From Priestia megaterium (GTDB lineage Bacteria; Bacillota; Bacilli; Bacillales; Bacillaceae_H): 64,000 nt of DNA. This document shows, one piece after another, positions 32,493 to 40,805 of the stretch. A model generated the notes under the pieces. That model ran no database searches, was not told the origin of the DNA, and was given only the letters and a program-made list of their open reading frames with translations. The stretch lies in assembly GCF_023824195.1 (NCBI RefSeq), contig NZ_CP085442.1, positions 2,208,001 to 2,272,000 of the forward strand. The letters are read 5' to 3'. The translations under genes and the position numbers were made by a program. Position 1 is the first letter of the stretch, and each line of letters opens with the position of its first letter.

Positions 32493-33893
32493 ATGAACCA
32501 CGAGCGATTCTATATCACAGATGAAACGGTCATTGAACATATTGTCTCTACACAAAAGCAGTATTTCTATGCGCAAAAGACAAAGAGTATCAACAGCCGC
32601 ATTCAAGCGCTGAATAAGCTCAGAGACGCAGTCAAACAAAACGAGCAGAGAATTATGGATGCTTTAAAACAAGATTTAAATAAATCTGCAGTAGAGGCCT
32701 ACACGTCGGAAATTGGGATTTTACTAGAGGAAATTCGATTTACGCTTAAACATTTAGCAAAATGGATGAAGCCTAAAAAAGTAAAAACCGCTTTAACACA
32801 CCTGGGCTCTAAAGGAAAAATTGTTCCTGAACCGTATGGAGTCGCGTTAATTATTGCGCCGTGGAACTATCCGTTTCAATTAGCGCTTTCTCCTTTAGTA
32901 GGAGCGATTGCCGCTGGGAACACGGCTATTATTAAGCCTTCTGAATTAACGCCTAGCGTATCTCGTGTTATACAAGAATTACTAGCTGAGGCTTTTGATC
33001 CAGCATTTGTGACGGTGATTGAAGGCGCTGTAGACACCACAAGCCTGCTTTTAAAACAGCACCTTGATTATATTTTCTTTACGGGAAGTGTAAATGTAGG
33101 GAAAATTATTATGCAAGAAGCAGGGAAGCAGCTTATTCCAGTCACGCTTGAGCTAGGCGGGAAAAGTCCGTGCATTGTACATGAAGATGCAAACCTAGAT
33201 CTTGCAGCAAAACGAATTATGTTTGGCAAAGGAATGAATGCAGGCCAAACGTGCGTTGCTCCTGATTATTTGCTCGTGCATAAAAAAGTGAAAGCGCAGC
33301 TGGTAGAGAAACTTCGCGAAGCGATTTATCAATTTTACGGAAGCAATCCGCTTGAAAGCGACCGCTACGGCCGTATTGTCAGTGAGCGCCATTTTACTAG
33401 GCTAGTTGAGTTTTTTAAAGACGGAAATGCTATAGTTGGAGGCGGGTACAATAAAAACACGCTAACAATAGAACCTACGGTGTTAAGTGAAGTAAGCTGG
33501 ACATCAGATGTCATGCAGGAAGAAATCTTTGGGCCTATTCTTCCTATGATTGAATATGAAACACTAGACGAAGTCATTCATAAAGTTCAAGAAAAAGCTA
33601 AGCCGTTAGCTCTTTACTTATTTACAGAAAGTGAAGATGTGCAAAACGTCATAACGGAGCGTCTTTCATTTGGAGGAGGCTGTATAAACGATACGCTTAT
33701 GCATATCGCTACGCCATATTTACCCTTTGGCGGAGTAGGAGAAAGCGGCACGGGTCAATATCACGGAAAAGACAGCTTTCAGACATTTACTCATTTTAAA
33801 AGCATGCTGTCTCAAACAACCAAGTTTGATTTGTCATTCCGCTATCCTTCGGAGAAACAAAATTTGAAAATGATCAAAAAATTATTGAAATAA
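32493..33893 (+). CDS. Aldehyde dehydrogenase
   Basis: 466 residues from ATG 32493. Class 3-like [28 protein letters not shown], the catalytic Glu in LELGGKSP, the nucleophile Cys in [11 protein letters not shown], and EIFGPILP. The long C-terminus and overall length match B. subtilis YwdH. It oxidises aldehydes to acids with NAD(P)+. It is third gene of the SDR-ArsR operon, closed by a terminator. Confidence 0.9.
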   Translation: MNHERFYITDETVIEHIVSTQKQYFYAQKTKSINSRIQALNKLRDAVKQNEQRIMDALKQDLNKSAVEAYTSEIGILLEEIRFTLKHLAKWMKPKKVKTALTHLGSKGKIVPEPYGVALIIAPWNYPFQLALSPLVGAIAAGNTAIIKPSELTPSVSRVIQELLAEAFDPAFVTVIEGAVDTTSLLLKQHLDYIFFTGSVNVGKIIMQEAGKQLIPVTLELGGKSPCIVHEDANLDLAAKRIMFGKGMNAGQTCVAPDYLLVHKKVKAQLVEKLREAIYQFYGSNPLESDRYGRIVSERHFTRLVEFFKDGNAIVGGGYNKNTLTIEPTVLSEVSWTSDVMQEEIFGPILPMIEYETLDEVIHKVQEKAKPLALYLFTESEDVQNVITERLSFGGGCINDTLMHIATPYLPFGGVGESGTGQYHGKDSFQTFTHFKSMLSQTTKFDLSFRYPSEKQNLKMIKKLLK

Positions 33894-33920
33894 AAGAGCC
33901 TCCCGATAGGAGGCTTTTTC
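33893..33920. terminator. Bidirectional terminator
   Basis: AGCCTCC / GGAGGCT around CGATA with A and T tracts on both sides. Confidence 0.9.
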
Positions 33921-33921
33921 G

Positions 33922-34611
33922 TTATTTTGAAAGTGAAAGCTGTGAAAGCGGCCATTTTTCTTGCGTATACGCCATTTCCCAAAATAAATACTCGAGTTCA
34001 CAGCTTTTGATGAAGTGATCTTTCATACGGTTACGTTCTTCTTCAGTCGCTTGTTCGGCGAGTTCATCAAGCTTGTTACAAAACCATTGTGTTGTGCCAT
34101 TCATTTCTTCATTGTTATAAAACTGAATCCATTCATAAAAAGGATGAGAAGGAGATGGATTTACTTGTTCTGTAATGCGCTGGCCAATTTCAACGTACGT
34201 CCACGGACATGGAAGAAGCACTGCAATGATTTCCGCTAAGCTGCCTGTATGCGCAACACTTGTCATATGGTTAATGTAATGGCTGGCCGTCGGTGAAAGC
34301 GTCTCAGTGTGAAGGTCTTCATAGCGTACGCCTGCTACTTCACAAAAATTATTATGAGGGTGTACTTCACTATGTAATACCGTAGAAATGCCGGCATTAA
34401 AGGCTTCCATTTCGGTACGCGTGCGGCATTTCGTTAAAGCAGCGCCGTAAATGCGGACAAATGCTGTTAAGTATTCGTAATCTTGAGAAACGTAGTGAAT
34501 AAGCGCTTCTTTGGGCACGTTTCCTTCAGCAATTCCTTTAATAAAAGGATGGTTAAAAATGGCTTCGTAAATATAGTTTGCTTCTTGTCTTAATTGAGAT
34601 GAAAATGACAT
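33922..34611 (-). CDS. tenA: Thiaminase II / aminopyrimidine aminohydrolase
   Basis: 229 residues. TenA signatures: YVSQDYEYLTAFVRIYGAAL, the catalytic Cys in LLPCPWTYVEIG near 136 and the late Glu in YLFWEMAY. TenA hydrolyses degraded thiamine pyrimidines to HMP for salvage. AAAGGAGG precedes ATG. A TPP riboswitch and terminator lie directly upstream, so it is off when thiamine pyrophosphate is abundant. It stands alone here, whereas B. subtilis tenA is in a tenA-tenI-thi operon. Confidence 0.93.
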   Translation of the reverse strand: MSFSSQLRQEANYIYEAIFNHPFIKGIAEGNVPKEALIHYVSQDYEYLTAFVRIYGAALTKCRTRTEMEAFNAGISTVLHSEVHPHNNFCEVAGVRYEDLHTETLSPTASHYINHMTSVAHTGSLAEIIAVLLPCPWTYVEIGQRITEQVNPSPSHPFYEWIQFYNNEEMNGTTQWFCNKLDELAEQATEEERNRMKDHFIKSCELEYLFWEMAYTQEKWPLSQLSLSK

Positions 34612-34669
34612 TAAAATCCTCCTTTAATATGAGGAAGTCACAAACAAGCACATAAAGGAAATAAAAAAA

Positions 34670-34691
34670 CACTCCGTTTATAAACGGAGTG
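34670..34691 (-). terminator. Riboswitch terminator of tenA
   Basis: On the minus strand CACTCCGTTTA / TAAACGGAGTG followed by T7: the expression platform of the TPP riboswitch. Confidence 0.9.
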
Positions 34692-34723
34692 GCAAAGGAC
34701 AGTAAAAAACTGAACATTGCCAC

Positions 34724-34808
34724 TTTCCTACGCTGGTATGAGCCAGATCAGGTTCAAAGGGATCAAGAAAACTTGTCTCAGCCGGTGGGCACCCCTAGTG
34801 GACTTCCT
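34724..34808 (-). promoter_or_regulatory. TPP riboswitch controlling tenA
   Basis: On the minus strand the conserved THI-box blocks are present in order: GGGGTGC, GCTGAGA, CCCTTTGAACCTGATCTGG and CCAGCGTAGG. The terminator at 34670-34691 follows, so TPP binding should stop transcription. Confidence 0.96.
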
Positions 34809-34928
34809 ATTAATCTATGTTTAACTTACCATATATTCTGAAAAAAAGAAAGCGTTATGGGAAATTGTGCTCTAACCGTTTTTATCTCTTAAAGAGGTAG
34901 CTTCTTAAAGCTATTTTTACTCATTTTT

Positions 34929-34955
34929 GTTTAAAAATGCATATTTTTAGGGAAG
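34929..34955 (+). promoter_or_regulatory. Possible sigma-B promoter of the TspO-like gene
   Basis: GTTTAA (34929-34934), 15 bp, GGGAAG (34950-34955), close to the sigma-B pattern GTTTAA-N12-15-GGGWAW. Confidence 0.35.
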
Positions 34956-35032
34956 AAGAGGTATTAATGAAGGGAAGAGCCGTTTTCGTCTCCGAAACAT
35001 TCTCATATAAATAGAAGAAAGGAGAGAACAAA

Positions 35033-35779
35033 ATGGCAAAATTTCGTTTGTATGCTGTATTAAATACAGTAGGCTTGGCTATTACACTACTTGTGAATTA
35101 TTTAGCAAATGCCATTCCAATAGGAGGCAAAACAACGGGAGAGGCTTCTGCGCAAGTTCCTACGTTGTTTACACCAGCGGGCTATGCCTTTGCTATCTGG
35201 GGCGTTATCTATTTGTTATTAACCATTTGGGTTATACGCCAATTTTTTGCAAGAGAAGATCAAAAGGAAATATATGCACGTATCGGCATTTGGTTTTTTC
35301 TAAACTGTTTGTTAAATAGTGCGTGGATTTTTATTTTCCAAAACGATTACTATAAGTTATCCCTTTTAGTTATCCTCTTTATCTTAGGTACATTAATGAT
35401 TGTGTATTCCATTATTCAGCATTCTCGGATGACAACATGGTTTATGCGTCTGCCGATTTCGCTTTATCTTGGATGGATTTCTGTTGCGACTATTGTCAAT
35501 GTGTTTGTCGTATTTCAAGCAAATGGAATACAGCACTTGCTTGGCCTGAGCGAGTTAGCATGGACGATTATTATGCTGCTGGTAGGAGCTGCGCTGGGTA
35601 TTATGTTTACATTAAAAAACCGAGACGCTGTTTATCCGCTTGTTTTTATTTGGGCTTATATCGCCATTGCAGTGAAGCAAAGTGTAAATCAGCCAATTGT
35701 CATTACTGTCATCATTTCGGTTGTTTTATTAGCAATTGCTATTATTGTCGGGCTGATTAAACGCTATAGACGTTTTTAA
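35033..35779 (+). CDS. TspO/MBR-related membrane protein
   Basis: 248 residues with about seven helices. PTLFTPAGYAFAIWGVIYLLLTIWVI near 50 and FFLNCLLNSAWIFIFQNDYYKLSLLVIL near 95 match the tryptophan-rich sensory protein family, in a version longer than classical TspO (about 160). TspO proteins bind porphyrins or other hydrophobic ligands; a role in stress is likely but unproven here. AAAGGAGAG precedes ATG, and a terminator follows. Confidence 0.75.
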   Translation: MAKFRLYAVLNTVGLAITLLVNYLANAIPIGGKTTGEASAQVPTLFTPAGYAFAIWGVIYLLLTIWVIRQFFAREDQKEIYARIGIWFFLNCLLNSAWIFIFQNDYYKLSLLVILFILGTLMIVYSIIQHSRMTTWFMRLPISLYLGWISVATIVNVFVVFQANGIQHLLGLSELAWTIIMLLVGAALGIMFTLKNRDAVYPLVFIWAYIAIAVKQSVNQPIVITVIISVVLLAIAIIVGLIKRYRRF

Positions 35780-35784
35780 AAAGA

Positions 35785-35815
35785 AACTCTAGCTTTTGTA
35801 AGCTAGAGCTTTTTA
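35785..35815. terminator. Terminator after the TspO-like gene
   Basis: CTCTAGCTT / AAGCTAGAG followed by CTTTTT. Confidence 0.85.
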
Positions 35816-35916
35816 TGATGCTCTTTTGATTGTAAAAAAGCAGCTGTAAAAGCAATTAAGCTAATTAAAATACCAAAAGGAACAACAATTGGTACGAATG
35901 ATAAAATAAATGTCAT
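35803..35916 (-). CDS. 37-residue hydrophobic small protein
   Basis: MTFILSFVPIVVPFGILISL then IAFTAAFLQSKEHHKKL. One long hydrophobic helix and a basic His/Lys-rich tail. GGAGGT stands 7 nt before ATG on the minus strand. The stop lies in the terminator of the convergent TspO-like gene. I do not recognise a family; a small membrane protein is the best description. Confidence 0.5.
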   Translation of the reverse strand: MTFILSFVPIVVPFGILISLIAFTAAFLQSKEHHKKL

Positions 35917-36081
35917 AAGTGTAACCTCCATGTTGCATCGGTGCATAATGAAAAATTCAACTTTTTTAAATTGAAGTTCCGCTATTATAGTATGCTAGGC
36001 TTTATGTTTGGAGCCTATATGTTTAGAAATAAACGAAAAAGGCAACATACGTTACATACAGGTTATATAGGAGGAGTTAAA

Positions 36082-36264
36082 ATGGAAACTTATTTAGTCG
36101 CTTACACAGATAAAGATGATATGGAATATAAACAAGTGACGTGCGAGAGTTATGAAGATGCAGAGCGTACGGTCCTTCGTCTAGAGAGAGAAGGGCATAT
36201 GCATATTGAAGAAATTTCAAATCAAGAAGCCTACCGTGGAGATGAATCATCGTACAGAGAATAA
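36082..36264 (+). CDS. Small acidic protein of unknown function, 60 residues
   Basis: ATG 36082 is set by AGGAGG; the longer in-frame reading to 35941 has no ribosome binding site. METYLVAYTDKDDMEYKQVT is followed by ESYEDAERTVLRLEREGHMHIEEIS. A beta strand, helix, strand pattern is suggested, with many acidic residues. No family recognised. A strong terminator follows. Confidence 0.65.
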   Translation: METYLVAYTDKDDMEYKQVTCESYEDAERTVLRLEREGHMHIEEISNQEAYRGDESSYRE

Positions 36265-36288
36265 TTTTTGAATAGAAACACCAACCTT

Positions 36289-36321
36289 AAAATGAAGAAG
36301 CAGCTGCTTCTTCATTTTTTC
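36289..36321 (+). terminator. Terminator after the small acidic protein
   Basis: AAAATGAAGAAGCAG / CTGCTTCTTCATTTT with T tract; perfect, with no unpaired centre. Confidence 0.88.
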
Positions 36322-36440
36322 TATTCTATATAGATATCGTCTTATAGAAAAAAGTAAAACGGGAATGATTTTCTTCTGCATTTATGGTACAGTACTAATC
36401 AGGTGAGTTTTGAGTTTAGAAGAGGAGAGAGTAACATTAT

Positions 36441-37775
36441 ATGAGTAAAGGAAATCAGTGGTCTTCACGCCTCGGTTTTATTTTAGCATCTGCTGGGGCA
36501 GCAATTGGTCTAGGCGCGATATGGAAATTTCCATACGTAACGGGAACCAGTGGCGGTGGAGCATTTTTTGCGTTGTTTATTTTATTTACAATTTTTATTG
36601 GATTGCCGCTTCTGTTGGCAGAATTTATCATTGGAAGATATACGGGAAAAGAAGCGATTAGTGCTTATAAGGCAATTGCCCCAAAGTCCGCTTGGGTATG
36701 GATTGGCAGGCTGGGAGTACTCAGCTGTGTCGTTTTGCTTTCCTTTTACAGCGTCGTTGGCGGCTGGGTGATTTTATATACGATTATGAGCGTAACCGGT
36801 ATGCTAAGCGGAAAAGAGTACGGCCCGTTGTTCAACGCCGTCATTAGTCAACCATATGTAGTATTAGGTGCACAGGCGCTGTTTTTATTAATTACAGTGT
36901 TTGTTATTTCAAAAGGCGTACAAAAAGGAATAGAGCGTGCTAATAAATACATGATGCCGCTGTTATTTACCTGTTTTATCATTATCGTGGTGCGTTCTTT
37001 AACATTAGACGGAGCAATGGACGGAGTAAAGTTCTTTTTGAAACCAGATTTTTCAGCCATTACAGGATCATCTATTCTCTATGCGCTTGGTCAGTCGTTT
37101 TTCTCGCTTTGCGTGGGGTTATCCTGCATGGTGACATATAGCTCTTATTTAGGGAAAAAAGTAAGCTTGACGCGTTCAGCTGGCACCATTGCTATTTTGA
37201 ACTTGTTTGTTTCGCTGCTGGCGGGCTTAGCTATTTTTCCAGCTGTTTTTTCGTTTGGATTAAAGCCAACTGAAGGACCTGGACTTTTATTTGTGGTCTT
37301 GCCAACAGTATTTGAGAAAATGCCGTTTGGCACCGTCTTTTTAGCACTGTTTTTAATTTTATTTCTATTTGCTACGCTTACGTCTGCTTTTTCACTGCTG
37401 GAAATTATGGTAGCTGCTTTAAGCAAAGACGATCAGACAAAACGAACTCGCTACGCTTCTTTATCAGGGATTCTTGTGTTTGTAGTAGGTATCCCATCAG
37501 CGCTTTCGTTTGGTGTACTAAAACATGTCTCACTTTTTGGCAGAAGTATATTTGACGTAGCTGACTTTTTTGTGAGCAACTTAATGCTGCCTCTTGGAAG
37601 TTTAGCCATTGCGATTTTTGTGACATTTAAAATGAAAAAAGAAGCCGTGTATGAAGAGTTTATTTCAGGAAGTACAAAAGGCGCTAAATTATTTAACGCA
37701 TGGTTCTTTCTAGTTAAATACGTATTGCCTATTATTATTATAGCTGTTCTATTAAGCTTACTTGTTGCATATTAA
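36441..37775 (+). CDS. Sodium-dependent (NSS family) amino-acid transporter
   Basis: 444 residues with 11-12 helices. The N-terminal signature LGFILASAGAAIGLGAIWKFPYVTGTSGGGAFF and GLPLLLAEFIIGRYTGKEAI is that of bacterial neurotransmitter:sodium symporters (LeuT/TnaT-like, B. subtilis YocR/YhdH). It couples Na+ to uptake of an amino acid or amine. GAGGAGAG lies about 12 nt before ATG. A dispersed repeat follows the stop by 2 bp and supplies its terminator. Confidence 0.92.
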   Translation: MSKGNQWSSRLGFILASAGAAIGLGAIWKFPYVTGTSGGGAFFALFILFTIFIGLPLLLAEFIIGRYTGKEAISAYKAIAPKSAWVWIGRLGVLSCVVLLSFYSVVGGWVILYTIMSVTGMLSGKEYGPLFNAVISQPYVVLGAQALFLLITVFVISKGVQKGIERANKYMMPLLFTCFIIIVVRSLTLDGAMDGVKFFLKPDFSAITGSSILYALGQSFFSLCVGLSCMVTYSSYLGKKVSLTRSAGTIAILNLFVSLLAGLAIFPAVFSFGLKPTEGPGLLFVVLPTVFEKMPFGTVFLALFLILFLFATLTSAFSLLEIMVAALSKDDQTKRTRYASLSGILVFVVGIPSALSFGVLKHVSLFGRSIFDVADFFVSNLMLPLGSLAIAIFVTFKMKKEAVYEEFISGSTKGAKLFNAWFFLVKYVLPIIIIAVLLSLLVAY

Positions 37776-37776
37776 A

Positions 37777-38097
37777 TAGGCTGAGACAATAGTATATTAG
37801 TTGAAGAAAGCTCCGAACGATTCATCGTTCGGAGCTTTTTATTGGGATGGTGAAGGTAAGTTTAATCGATTTAATTGCTTCTAGCTGTTGATTGGGGCGT
37901 AAGACGAAGACTCCTGCGGGAAAAGCGGAACAGGTGAGACCCCGCAGGAGCGTAAGCAACGAGGAGGCTCACCGGCCGCCCGCGGAAAGCGAAGACTTGC
38001 ACGGAAATCAACAGCGGTGTCACAAGCAACCCATACGAGTTCCTTTACGCCATTTGCTCGCCTTTAGATTGGAGCAATTTCTTATGTCTCAATCTTT
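37777..38097 (+). repeat. Dispersed structured repeat, copy C (long form)
   Basis: Left end TAGGCTGAGACAATAGTAT; terminator hairpin GCTCCGAACGATtcATCGTTCGGAGC with T5; core GCTGTTGATT ... AAATCAACAGC with an additional internal hairpin CTCCTGCGGG ... CCCGCAGGAG not present in copies A and B; right end TTATGTCTCAATCTTTT. It fills the gap between convergent genes exactly. Confidence 0.9.
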
Positions 38098-38100
38098 TGT

Positions 38101-38676
38101 TTATTTTGCAAAAACGTGATGTCCGATCGTGATCGTAACCTGTTTTTGGCGAAGCCATTGATCGCTTGTTTTGTCAGGATTAAAGAAAAATAATGAACCT
38201 TTTCCTTGACCTCTAAAAGCTAGAGCTTCATTTACAGCTTTTTTTGCTTCAGCATCCGCTGCTTTATTAATTTCACCGTTTTGTACAGGTGTAAACTGTG
38301 TACCTTGATAAATGACATCATGAATAGAGTTTGGGAAAGAATTGCTATCTACGCGGTTTAAGACAACTGTTGCTACAGCCACTTTGCCAGCGTAAGGTTC
38401 GCCTTTTGCTTCAGCTTGTACAAGGCGAGCTAACAGATCTTTATCACTTTCGCTAATAGAGTTAGGGATTGTTAATGTTTCATTTGCATTAATAGAGTCG
38501 GTAGATTTGTGATTCGCTTCTTTTAACTGCTTAACCGTAACGCCGTATTCAACGCCAATCTTGTAAAGAGTCTCTCCGGATTTTACGCGATGGGTTGTTT
38601 CAGCGGCATTTGCCCCGTGACTCATGCCGAACATAGGAACTGCTAGTGCTCCAATAATTGCTAGTTTCTTAAACAT
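38101..38676 (-). CDS. Secreted LysM plus SleB/CwlJ-type cell wall hydrolase
   Basis: 191 residues from ATG 38676 (AGGAGGT about 9 nt upstream). A cleavable signal peptide ends at ANA-AE near 28, followed by one LysM domain (THRVKSGETLYKIGVEYGVTVKQLKEAN) and a hydrolase_2 domain with LLARLVQAEAKGEPYAGKVAVATVVLNRV, where the conserved Glu is catalytic in SleB-type transglycosylases, and GQGKGSLFFFNPDKTS. It is like B. subtilis YkvT. It should cleave peptidoglycan, perhaps of the cortex or during growth. Confidence 0.9.
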   Translation of the reverse strand: MFKKLAIIGALAVPMFGMSHGANAAETTHRVKSGETLYKIGVEYGVTVKQLKEANHKSTDSINANETLTIPNSISESDKDLLARLVQAEAKGEPYAGKVAVATVVLNRVDSNSFPNSIHDVIYQGTQFTPVQNGEINKAADAEAKKAVNEALAFRGQGKGSLFFFNPDKTSDQWLRQKQVTITIGHHVFAK

Positions 38677-38724
38677 AAAGTAAGTACCTCCTGAAATCCT
38701 TTTGAACGCCCCTTTTATCACAGA

Positions 38725-38745
38725 TCGGTGCGTGCTGTGCACCGA
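38725..38745 (-). other. Hairpin in the hydrolase 5' untranslated region
   Basis: TCGGTGC / GCACCGA around 7 nt, GC-rich in an AT-rich leader, about 50 nt before the start codon; no T run. Confidence 0.45.
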
Positions 38746-38857
38746 ACTTTATATGTACGTTTCAAAGATTAACAGGTGTCAATACATCTTGTCATTGCTT
38801 AAAACATACCAATCTAGGAAGATATTATAATAGTTAACAGATAATTTGAAAAATACG

Positions 38858-38887
38858 TTGACTGATAATAAAGGAGTGAATTATAAT
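38858..38887 (+). promoter_or_regulatory. Promoter of the LacI-type regulator
   Basis: TTGACT (38858-38863), 18 bp, TATAAT (38882-38887); the operator at 38900 covers the start of transcription. Confidence 0.75.
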
Positions 38888-38899
38888 GAACGAGTAAAT

Positions 38900-38915
38900 A
38901 GTTAACCGTTTAACT
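38900..38915. promoter_or_regulatory. LacI-family operator O1
   Basis: AGTTAACCGTTTAACT, palindromic but for one pair and with a central CG, as bound by LacI/GalR regulators. It matches O2 at 39969. Confidence 0.8.
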
Positions 38916-38926
38916 GGAGAGATTTT

Positions 38927-39958
38927 ATGGGAGAAAAGATAACGATTCGTGATGTAGCAAAGCATGCAGGGGTGTCTGCAGCTTCAGTATCTTACGTCTT
39001 AAACGGAATTAACAAAGTATCCGATGAAACAAAAGAGCGAATTTTAACAGCGGTAAAAGAATTAAACTACGAACCAAATTTAACCGCCGTTAGTCTTTCG
39101 AAACAAAAGTCGAATATGATTGGCGTTATGTTCCCGCTTACAGATGATTCACTTTCTACTATATTTAAAGATAACCATTATTACAGCGAAATGATTAGTG
39201 GAATTGAATATGTAATCCGTAAGCATGGTTATGATCTAGTCATATCTGGAGCGAGTAGCCCAGCTGATTGCCTAAAATGGATTCGAACGAGAAATATTGA
39301 TGGTCTTCTGTTTTTAGGAGCCTTCCCGCATCGATTGTATGAGGAAATGAAAGCGTTATCGAATCCGATTGTGCTAGTAGATACATACGAAAGGTACGAA
39401 CGTGATTATCATCATATTTCTGTAGACGATGAGTATGGAGGATATCTAGCTACAACACATTTAGTGAATTTGGGGCACAAAGAAATTGCCTTTGTTGCTC
39501 ATCACCTCGTCAATAGTCCAGTGGATAAAAAGAGGTATATAGGCTACGAGAAAGCATTAAAAGAAGCGGGTATTACACCATCAAAGACGTTTGTTTTTGA
39601 AGTGAACGAAAGTTCGTTTGATAACGGTTACAATTTAGGGAACAAGCTGCTGCAAGATCATAAGGATATTCGGGCGGTTTTTGCATCCTCTGATACGCTG
39701 GCGCTTGGAATTATGAAAGCACTGCAAGAAAAGGGGAAAAAAATTCCACAGGATTACTCAATCGTAGGGTTTGATGACATAACATTTAGTAGCTATGCAT
39801 CTCCAAGTCTAACAACAATTCGTCAAGATGTATTTAACAAAGGAGTCGTCGCCGCGACGTCTGTTATTCAAGCAATTGAACACCGTTTCAGCACGCTGCA
39901 GCATGTAAAATTATCGGTTGAACTTATTATTCGAGATTCTACTGCTAAGCGCGGGTGA
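38927..39958 (+). CDS. LacI-family transcriptional regulator
   Basis: 343 residues. The N-terminal HTH and hinge TIRDVAKHAGVSAASVSYVLNG and VSDETKERILTAVKELNYEPN, then a periplasmic-binding-like effector domain (GVMFPLTDDS, DGLLFLGAFPH, IVGFDDITFSSYASPSLTTIRQD). It is expected to repress its own promoter and the following sugar operon through the two AGTTAACC operators. The effector is probably the sugar or a product of its oxidation. Confidence 0.93.
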   Translation: MGEKITIRDVAKHAGVSAASVSYVLNGINKVSDETKERILTAVKELNYEPNLTAVSLSKQKSNMIGVMFPLTDDSLSTIFKDNHYYSEMISGIEYVIRKHGYDLVISGASSPADCLKWIRTRNIDGLLFLGAFPHRLYEEMKALSNPIVLVDTYERYERDYHHISVDDEYGGYLATTHLVNLGHKEIAFVAHHLVNSPVDKKRYIGYEKALKEAGITPSKTFVFEVNESSFDNGYNLGNKLLQDHKDIRAVFASSDTLALGIMKALQEKGKKIPQDYSIVGFDDITFSSYASPSLTTIRQDVFNKGVVAATSVIQAIEHRFSTLQHVKLSVELIIRDSTAKRG

Positions 39959-39968
39959 ATCACAGTAA

Positions 39969-39982
39969 GTTAACCGGTTAAC
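39969..39982. promoter_or_regulatory. LacI-family operator O2
   Basis: GTTAACCGGTTAAC, perfect 14-bp palindrome, between the regulator and the thuA-like gene. Confidence 0.85.
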
Positions 39983-39990
39983 AAAAGTTT

Positions 39991-40043
39991 AGCATTTATA
40001 AAAAAAGGGGATATAAGTTAGCATTCACAAAAAAAGGGGATAT
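39991..40043 (+). repeat. 29-bp tandem duplication containing the ribosome binding site
   Basis: AGCATTTATAAAAAAAGGGG-ATAT at 39991 recurs as AGCATTCACAAAAAAAGGGG-ATAT at 40020, two changes apart. The second copy provides the Shine-Dalgarno of the thuA-like gene. Confidence 0.8.
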
Positions 40044-40047
40044 GAAA

Positions 40048-40773
40048 ATGATTAATGTTACAGTATGGAATGAAAATCGTCATGAACAGAAAAATCCGGT
40101 TGTAAGAGAAATTTACCCTGAAGGCATCCACGGTGCCATCGCTTCTTTTTTAGAAGAAGGAGGGTTTCGTACGCATACCGCAACATTAGACGAAGTAGAA
40201 CACGGATTGACTGAAGAAGTATTAAATCAAACGGATGTTTTAGTATGGTGGGGTCATTTAGCACATGACGAAGTAAAAGATGACATCGTTGAGAAAGTAA
40301 AGCAGCGCGTGCTAGACGGTATGGGGCTTATTGTCTTACACTCAGGTCACTTTTCTAAGATTTTTAAAACGTTAATGGGCACAAGCTGCGACTTAAAATG
40401 GCGTGAAGCAGATGAAAAAGAGCGCTTGTGGGTAGTAGAACCGAGCCATCCGATTGTGGAAGGTATTGGTGAATTTATCGAGCTTGAGCGCGAAGAAATG
40501 TATGGAGAGCACTTTGATATTCCAGCACCTGATGAACTGATTTTCACGAGCTGGTTTGAAGGCGGAGAAATTTTCAGAAGCGGCTGCACGTACAAACGCG
40601 GAAACGGAAAAGTATTTTATTTCAGACCTGGACATGAAACATATCCAACATACCATAACAAAGACATTCAGCGTGTCATTATGAATGCTATTAAATGGGC
40701 GAAGCCAGCAGAGAGAAAACGTCCTGTTTACGGCAATGCGCAACCGCTTGAATCAATCGCTGTTAAAAACTAA
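40048..40773 (+). CDS. ThuA-like protein (class I glutamine amidotransferase fold)
   Basis: 241 residues from ATG 40048, 7 nt behind GGGG; ATG 40042 is too close. [14 protein letters not shown] and [13 protein letters not shown] are the hallmark start of ThuA, and [18 protein letters not shown] replaces the amidotransferase Cys nucleophile region. ThuA participates in catabolism of trehalose and related sugars through 3-keto intermediates in rhizobia. The two oxidoreductases and the isomerase next to it support such a pathway. Confidence 0.88.
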   Translation: MINVTVWNENRHEQKNPVVREIYPEGIHGAIASFLEEGGFRTHTATLDEVEHGLTEEVLNQTDVLVWWGHLAHDEVKDDIVEKVKQRVLDGMGLIVLHSGHFSKIFKTLMGTSCDLKWREADEKERLWVVEPSHPIVEGIGEFIELEREEMYGEHFDIPAPDELIFTSWFEGGEIFRSGCTYKRGNGKVFYFRPGHETYPTYHNKDIQRVIMNAIKWAKPAERKRPVYGNAQPLESIAVKN

Positions 40774-40805
40774 TTAATAATGCTTAAGCAAAGGGGATAG
40801 GAAAG

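Noticed and set aside
38677..38830. c-di-AMP (ydaO-type) riboswitch before the cell wall hydrolase
   Set aside because: Such genes are frequent targets, but the conserved ydaO blocks are missing; only a simple hairpin is visible.
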